From: Burkholderiales bacterium
Lineage (GTDB): Bacteria > Pseudomonadota > Gammaproteobacteria > Burkholderiales > Casimicrobiaceae
Assembly: GCA_025354165.1 (NCBI GenBank)
Contig: JANXNI010000061.1
Coordinates: 1 to 55,383 of the forward strand
Direction: 5' to 3'
DNA: 55,383 nucleotides
Part shown: positions 51,489 through 55,383 of the stretch, piece by piece
Layout: every line of letters starts with the position of its first letter
Position numbering within the stretch: the first letter of the stretch is position 1
Notes under the pieces: model-generated
What the model was told of the DNA's origin: nothing
The model's database searches: none
What the model saw: the letters and a program-made list of their open reading frames with translations, nothing else
Program-made: the position numbers and the translations under genes

Positions 51489-52397
51489 TTAGCGCTGACA
51501 CGTCGGGCAAAATACCGTCGCCCGCCCGCCATGCCGCATGAGTTTCAGCGGTGTTCCGCAGACTTTGCACGGCTTTCCGTCGCGTCCATAAACGAAATAA
51601 TCCAGCTGAAAATAGCCCCGCTCACCGGCGGTGTTCACAAAGTCGCGCAACGTCGAACCGCCTGCTGCGATAGCTTCGGTGAGCACGGCTTTTACTTCAC
51701 GCACAAGGCGCACGTGGCGGGCGAGTGAGATGCGGTTGGCAGCGCGATTGGGGTGAATACCTGCGCGAAATAGCGATTCATTGGCATAGATATTACCGAC
51801 GCCAACCACGAGCGAGTTGTCCATGAGTGCTTGCTTGATTGGCCCGGTGCGACGGCGGGTTTCGCGATACAGGTATGCGGCGTCGAGCGCGTCGGTCAAT
51901 GGTTCGGGCCCCAGATGGGCAAGTAATGGTTGCGCTGCGTCATTACCTTCAAAAAAGTGCATCGAACCGAAACGACGCGGATCGTTGTAGCGCAACACAT
52001 AAGGCCTATCGCGCGCGGTCAGGTGCAGGTCGACGTGATCATGCGTTCGCGGTGCGGGCAGCGAGTCGGCCCGATGCGCGATGAAGCTGCCGGTCATGCC
52101 CAGGTGCGCGAGTAACGTGCCGACGACTTGTGGGAGCGGGTTCACCGCGATTCCCGGTTGCGAGGTCATTCGCGGTGCAACTGCTCTCACAAATTCCGTC
52201 GCACTCAGCCGAAAAAGCAAATATTTACTGCGTCTTTCCACGCTAACGAGCGAGAGTCCCACGAGCTGTGCCTCAAAATCGGGCGGAATGGGCCAACGGA
52301 GTCGGCGATTACGTACGACTACATTGCTAATCCTCGCACCCAACAGAATGGATTCAAGACCACGGCGGACGGTTTCGACTTCGGGTAATTCGGGCAT
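51489..52397 (-). CDS. mutM: Formamidopyrimidine-DNA glycosylase
   Basis: A 302-residue base-excision-repair enzyme that removes 8-oxoguanine and formamidopyrimidines and cuts the abasic site. It begins MPELPEVETVRRG, where Pro2 and Glu3 are catalytic after Met removal. A central Lys lies in RRSKYLLF, the H2TH region contains NSLVVGVGNIYANESLFRAGIHP, and the zinc finger is CKVCGTPLKLMRHGGRATVF with CPTC. ATG 52397 is settled by that N-terminus although the frame extends 48 nt further. It is divergent from the TPR gene. Confidence 0.97.
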   Translation of the reverse strand: MPELPEVETVRRGLESILLGARISNVVVRNRRLRWPIPPDFEAQLVGLSLVSVERRSKYLLFRLSATEFVRAVAPRMTSQPGIAVNPLPQVVGTLLAHLGMTGSFIAHRADSLPAPRTHDHVDLHLTARDRPYVLRYNDPRRFGSMHFFEGNDAAQPLLAHLGPEPLTDALDAAYLYRETRRRTGPIKQALMDNSLVVGVGNIYANESLFRAGIHPNRAANRISLARHVRLVREVKAVLTEAIAAGGSTLRDFVNTAGERGYFQLDYFVYGRDGKPCKVCGTPLKLMRHGGRATVFCPTCQR

Positions 52398-52478
52398 TTG
52401 CTCTTGGCAATTCAGACTTTCGACTAGTGTAGAAGCAAGCAACAAAGGCGCGGCCGCCTGCGGTGTATGCTCCCGTTT

Positions 52479-54263
52479 ATGAAGTATCCATCCGCTCCGT
52501 TTTCCTCTAAATTTGCGCCGCTGATTGCGGCGGTTGCCTTATGCATCAGCGGCAATTCGTTCGCTCAAGGCGCCACTACCTCACCTCAAGTTTCGATCAA
52601 TGATCGCGCGGTGGTTTTAGGCATTCTCGCGGCGGAGTTTTCGTTGCAAAGCGGCGATGTAGCGACTGCTGCAAATACGTATTACGAAGTCGCCAAACGC
52701 AGTCGTGACGCCAAAGTTGCCGAGCGCGCGGTGGAGCTTTTGTTGCGCGGGCGGCGCGTTGATGAGGCGAAGGAGATTGCGGCGCTCTGGCAGGAGGCCG
52801 ATGGTGGCTCGGTTCGTCCACACCTGATTGCGTTGGCGCTCGCGCTGACCAGCGCGGACGAGTTACGCGCGATGGGTGCAGTGACAGCTATCGCCACGCT
52901 GCCGGATGACGTACGCGCCTCAGCGATCATGGACGTCGCGCGCCAGCTTGCGCTACATCGGGATCGAGATTTCGCGGTGAAGCTCGCGAGTGTGTTCACC
53001 CAGGAATTGCCGACGTCGCCCGAGTCGTATTACGCGTTGGCCGTAGCGAGCACGGGTAACGAGAACAAGCGCGTGGGTGAGGCTTTGCTAGCCATCGATC
53101 AGGCGTTGAAGCTGAGGCCGGACTGGCCGCAGGCCGTTGCGGTGAAGTCCCGGCTCTTGCTGGCGCGCGGCCCCGTCGCGACTGGCGTGGAATCTTCGCC
53201 CGGCGCAGCGGCGGTGGCGCTGCTGGAGAATGCAATTGCGGCGAATGCTGCGAAGAATGCACCGGCCGCAAATTCGACCGCGCCAGTTAAAGACGAGTCG
53301 CGCGAACTGCGTCTGGTGTTGGCGCGAACGCAATTTGATCTGGAGAAATATGCCGAGGCGAGAAAGCAGTTTTTGGCACTCGCCGAAGATGGATTGGAAG
53401 ACGCCGACGAAATGCGTTTGGCCGCGACGCTCGCTGCATTTCAGGGCAAGGATTGGGACGCCGCGGAGCGCGAATTCACCGATTCGCTGGCGGCGGAACG
53501 GGGCGATGCGGCGGCGGTGCTGTACTACCTCGCGCGCATTTCCGAGGCGCGTCAGCGTTGGGGCGAAGCGGTGGATCGCTACACCCAGGTGCCGCGCGGT
53601 GATCGCTATTGGGAATCGCAGCTGCGAATTGCTGGCGCGCTGGCGCAGGACAAGCGCATGTTGCAGGCGATCAGTCATTTGCGCTCGCTAAAACCGGGCA
53701 ACGCGCTCGAACGTTTGAGTCTGACGCAGACGGAAGCGACTTTGTGGCGCGAAGCGGGTGAAAACGTGAAGGCGTTTGAAGCGTTGGACGCGGCGCTGGT
53801 GACCGATGCCAACAATCCCGATTTGCTCTATGACAGTGCGATGCTGGCGGAGCGTATTGACCGCATGGACGAAGCAGAAAAGCGCCTGCGCCGCGTGATC
53901 GTGTTGCAGCCGACTCGGGCACATGCGTTTAATGCGCTGGGCTACAGCTTCGCGGATCGCAATATCAATCTGGACGAAGCGCGCACGTTAATTGAGAAGG
54001 CGCATGGCATCGCACCGGACGATCCTGCGATTCTCGATAGCATGGGCTGGATAGCTTTTCGCCAGGGCCGTCTGGCTGACGCAGAGAGTTATCTCAAGCG
54101 CGCGCTCGAAAAATTTCAGGACGGCGAGATCGCCGCGCATCTGGGCGAAGTGCTGTGGGCGCAGGGGCGTCAGGACGAAGCAAAACAGGTGTGGGATACA
54201 CAACTGAAAGCGCAACCTGATAGCGAAATTTTGAAGAAGACTGTTGCGCGGCTTGCGAAGTAA
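52479..54263 (+). CDS. Exported tetratricopeptide-repeat protein
   Basis: A 594-residue protein with a signal peptide (MKYPSAPFSSKFAPLIAAVALCISGNSFA). The rest is alpha-helical with many TPR-like repeats. Clearest are LLYDSAMLAERIDRMDEAEK, PTRAHAFNALGYSFADRNIN and PDDPAILDSMGWIAFRQGRL near the C-terminus. An alanine-rich linker (NAIAANAAKNAPAANSTAP) sits mid-protein. It is likely a periplasmic or outer-membrane scaffold. Genes of this kind precede lolB and ispE in many betaproteobacteria, so a link to lipoprotein traffic is possible. Start ATG 52479; ATG 52467 would add four residues. Confidence 0.85.
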   Translation: MKYPSAPFSSKFAPLIAAVALCISGNSFAQGATTSPQVSINDRAVVLGILAAEFSLQSGDVATAANTYYEVAKRSRDAKVAERAVELLLRGRRVDEAKEIAALWQEADGGSVRPHLIALALALTSADELRAMGAVTAIATLPDDVRASAIMDVARQLALHRDRDFAVKLASVFTQELPTSPESYYALAVASTGNENKRVGEALLAIDQALKLRPDWPQAVAVKSRLLLARGPVATGVESSPGAAAVALLENAIAANAAKNAPAANSTAPVKDESRELRLVLARTQFDLEKYAEARKQFLALAEDGLEDADEMRLAATLAAFQGKDWDAAEREFTDSLAAERGDAAAVLYYLARISEARQRWGEAVDRYTQVPRGDRYWESQLRIAGALAQDKRMLQAISHLRSLKPGNALERLSLTQTEATLWREAGENVKAFEALDAALVTDANNPDLLYDSAMLAERIDRMDEAEKRLRRVIVLQPTRAHAFNALGYSFADRNINLDEARTLIEKAHGIAPDDPAILDSMGWIAFRQGRLADAESYLKRALEKFQDGEIAAHLGEVLWAQGRQDEAKQVWDTQLKAQPDSEILKKTVARLAK

Positions 54264-54314
54264 CTATTTGATGCAGTTCCACGCGCTTGGTTACCCGCGC
54301 GTTCCGCAGCAGAT

Positions 54315-54381
54315 CTGTGGGAGCGGCCCTGGCCGCGAAAGGTTTGCCACCGCTCTATCGCGGCTAAAGCCGCTCCCACAG
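54315..54381. repeat. REP-type palindrome pair
   Basis: Arms CTGTGGGAGCGGCCCTGGCC and GGCTAAAGCCGCTCCCACAG (with GCGA/TCGC inside) are inverted, matching at 21 of 24 positions around a 19-nt loop. GTGGGAGCGG...CCGCTCCCAC is the familiar REP core of pseudomonads and related bacteria. It lies between the TPR gene and lolB. No RAYT transposase is in the window. Confidence 0.8.
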
Positions 54382-54402
54382 GGGACGGCGGCGTACCTTG
54401 CT

Positions 54403-55011
54403 ATGCGCTACTGCGTTATGTCATGCGCCGTCGCCGTTCTTATATTGTCGTCCGGGTGCACCGTTCAGCCCATTGCCTTGGCTGCGAATTCCACACGGGC
54501 CACGTCGATTTCCATTCGAACCCAGTTCTCGCTCTCCGGCCGCTTCAGCGCCAAAAACGGCAACGAACAGGTGAGCGGGCAGTTTCGCTATGCCCAAAGT
54601 GGGGCCGATGGCACGTTGCGGCAGATGAGCCTGTTTTCACCGCTCGGCACGCCGCTCGCGGAAATTAGCGCTGATCGTGAATCGGCCACTTTGACGTTAT
54701 CGAACGGTCAAGTGCAACGTGCCGCCTCGCTGACCGATTTGATGCGCACGGTCATCGATTTGCCGGTGACGGATGCAATGCTGTCTGCCTGGTTGCAGGG
54801 ATTGCCTTTCGATGCCTCAGTGCTCGCGGCCGCGACCGCCGAGCGTGACGCATCGGGCGCACCCTCAAGGTTTGTTGAATCGGGTTGGGAGATCGCGATT
54901 TCGGCCCGCATGGAAGGAATTGCGACCGCGCCGAAACGCATGCGCTGGAGCATGCTGGGGCAACCGGACACGGAGGTTCGCTGGGTGATTGACGAGTGGC
55001 GTACGCCGTGA
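54403..55011 (+). CDS. lolB: Outer-membrane lipoprotein receptor LolB
   Basis: A 202-residue lipoprotein that accepts lipoproteins from LolA and inserts them in the outer membrane. The signal [19 protein letters not shown] has a lipobox at SSGC (Cys19). The mature part has the LolB pattern: [57 protein letters not shown] and WLQGLP. ATG 54403 is chosen. Frames starting further upstream would translate the REP palindrome. ATG 54418 is an alternative but leaves a very short signal. Its stop overlaps the ispE start as GTGA. Confidence 0.92.
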   Translation: MRYCVMSCAVAVLILSSGCTVQPIALAANSTRATSISIRTQFSLSGRFSAKNGNEQVSGQFRYAQSGADGTLRQMSLFSPLGTPLAEISADRESATLTLSNGQVQRAASLTDLMRTVIDLPVTDAMLSAWLQGLPFDASVLAAATAERDASGAPSRFVESGWEIAISARMEGIATAPKRMRWSMLGQPDTEVRWVIDEWRTP

Positions 55012-55383
55012 CCGCGCCGAAACGGTGGGTGCTGCCCGCGCCCGCCAAGCTCAATCTCTTTCTGCATGTCACAGGTCGCCGCGCGGACGGTTATCACGAG
55101 CTGGAAAGCGTGTTTGTACCGATCACACTGGCTGATACGGTGGCTTTAACGTCGCGCGAGGATGGGCAGATTCGGCTGATCGATCCGCCGGAGGGATTGA
55201 CCGAGAAAAACGATCTGGCATGTCGCGCAGCGCGTGCGCTGCAACGGGCGACGGGAACGACGCTTGGAGTCGACATTCATCTAAAGAAGGTCATTCCGCA
55301 AGGCGGCGGACTGGGCGGCGGCAGCTCGGACGCTGCGACCACTTTGTTAGGACTCAACCGGCTCTGGTCGCTTGGTCAGGCGC
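55008..55383 (+). CDS. ispE: 4-diphosphocytidyl-2-C-methyl-D-erythritol kinase, 5' part
   Basis: The window ends inside this gene after 125 codons. It encodes the GHMP kinase of the MEP isoprenoid route. [20 protein letters not shown] opens the protein (Lys in PAKLNL is catalytic), followed by [12 protein letters not shown] and the ATP loop [15 protein letters not shown]. The GTG start overlaps the lolB stop by 3 bases (GTGA), so it is co-translated with it. The C-terminal half lies beyond 55383. Confidence 0.95.
   Translation, partial: MTAPKRWVLPAPAKLNLFLHVTGRRADGYHELESVFVPITLADTVALTSREDGQIRLIDPPEGLTEKNDLACRAARALQRATGTTLGVDIHLKKVIPQGGGLGGGSSDAATTLLGLNRLWSLGQA

Noticed and set aside
54244-54402. 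Longer N-terminus for LolB
   Set aside because: It would translate the REP palindrome and place the lipobox about 70 residues from the start.

Overview
The window looks like chromosomal DNA of a betaproteobacterium, probably near Burkholderiales. The evidence is gene content: a MetH lacking its homocysteine domain, a PHA granule-region protein, DUF1415, UbiA, and the block mutM - TPR protein - lolB - ispE. This is inferred from gene content, not from a marker gene. GC is moderate and coding density is high. No rRNA, tRNA, CRISPR, prophage or intact insertion sequence was found.

Layout. 1-8.3 kb: the tail of a GNAT acetyltransferase, glycine decarboxylase gcvP, and a convergent 1742-residue multi-module glycosyltransferase. 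8.6-12.1 kb: envelope genes, namely a Tat-signal collagen-like protein, a small protein with an IPTL/PEP-CTERM-like tail, and a DUF3455 lipoprotein beside an ECF sigma/anti-sigma pair. 12.5-20.9 kb: a defence island with type I restriction-modification genes hsdR-hsdM-hsdS, an uncharacterised fourth gene 4 nt after hsdS, and a convergent two-gene PIN-nuclease/XRE-ImmA unit with a palindromic operator. 21-31.7 kb: housekeeping and accessory genes (DUF1415, an orphan PhnD-like binding protein, a PHA protein, an inositol-phosphatase family enzyme, a DUF3047 lipoprotein, a membrane diguanylate cyclase, a 2Fe-2S flavoreductase, an SDR protein with ubiA, panC with a HAD phosphatase, and fpr). 31.7-40 kb: a complete branched-chain amino-acid ABC importer (livG-F-K-H-M), an MsbA-like exporter and an MFS transporter. 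40.7-47.7 kb: a probable pdxJ-pdxA-metH operon, a divergent 2-oxoglutarate dioxygenase, and fadD. 48-55.4 kb: uup, aspA, mutM, an exported TPR protein, lolB and the 5' part of ispE.

The most unusual feature lies between the genes. At least five diverged copies of a nested-palindromic element of about 110-130 bp occupy intergenic gaps (near 12.3, 21.0, 29.3, 40.6 and 47.9 kb). Two copies of a second element of 142-155 bp have 27-bp terminal inverted repeats (21.7 and 40.2 kb). Two copies of a GTGGGCAC-type palindrome (0.15 and 38.5 kb) and one Pseudomonas-type REP pair (54.3 kb) are also present. Some copies reach into or abut the stop codons of neighbouring genes.

Working relations. PdxJ and PdxA make pyridoxine 5'-phosphate, precursor of the PLP used by GcvP. 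GcvP feeds one-carbon units to the folate pool that MetH uses. FadD and the PHA protein point to fatty-acid and polyester metabolism. LolB and MsbA-like proteins serve the envelope. The defence genes and repeats form the accessory layer.
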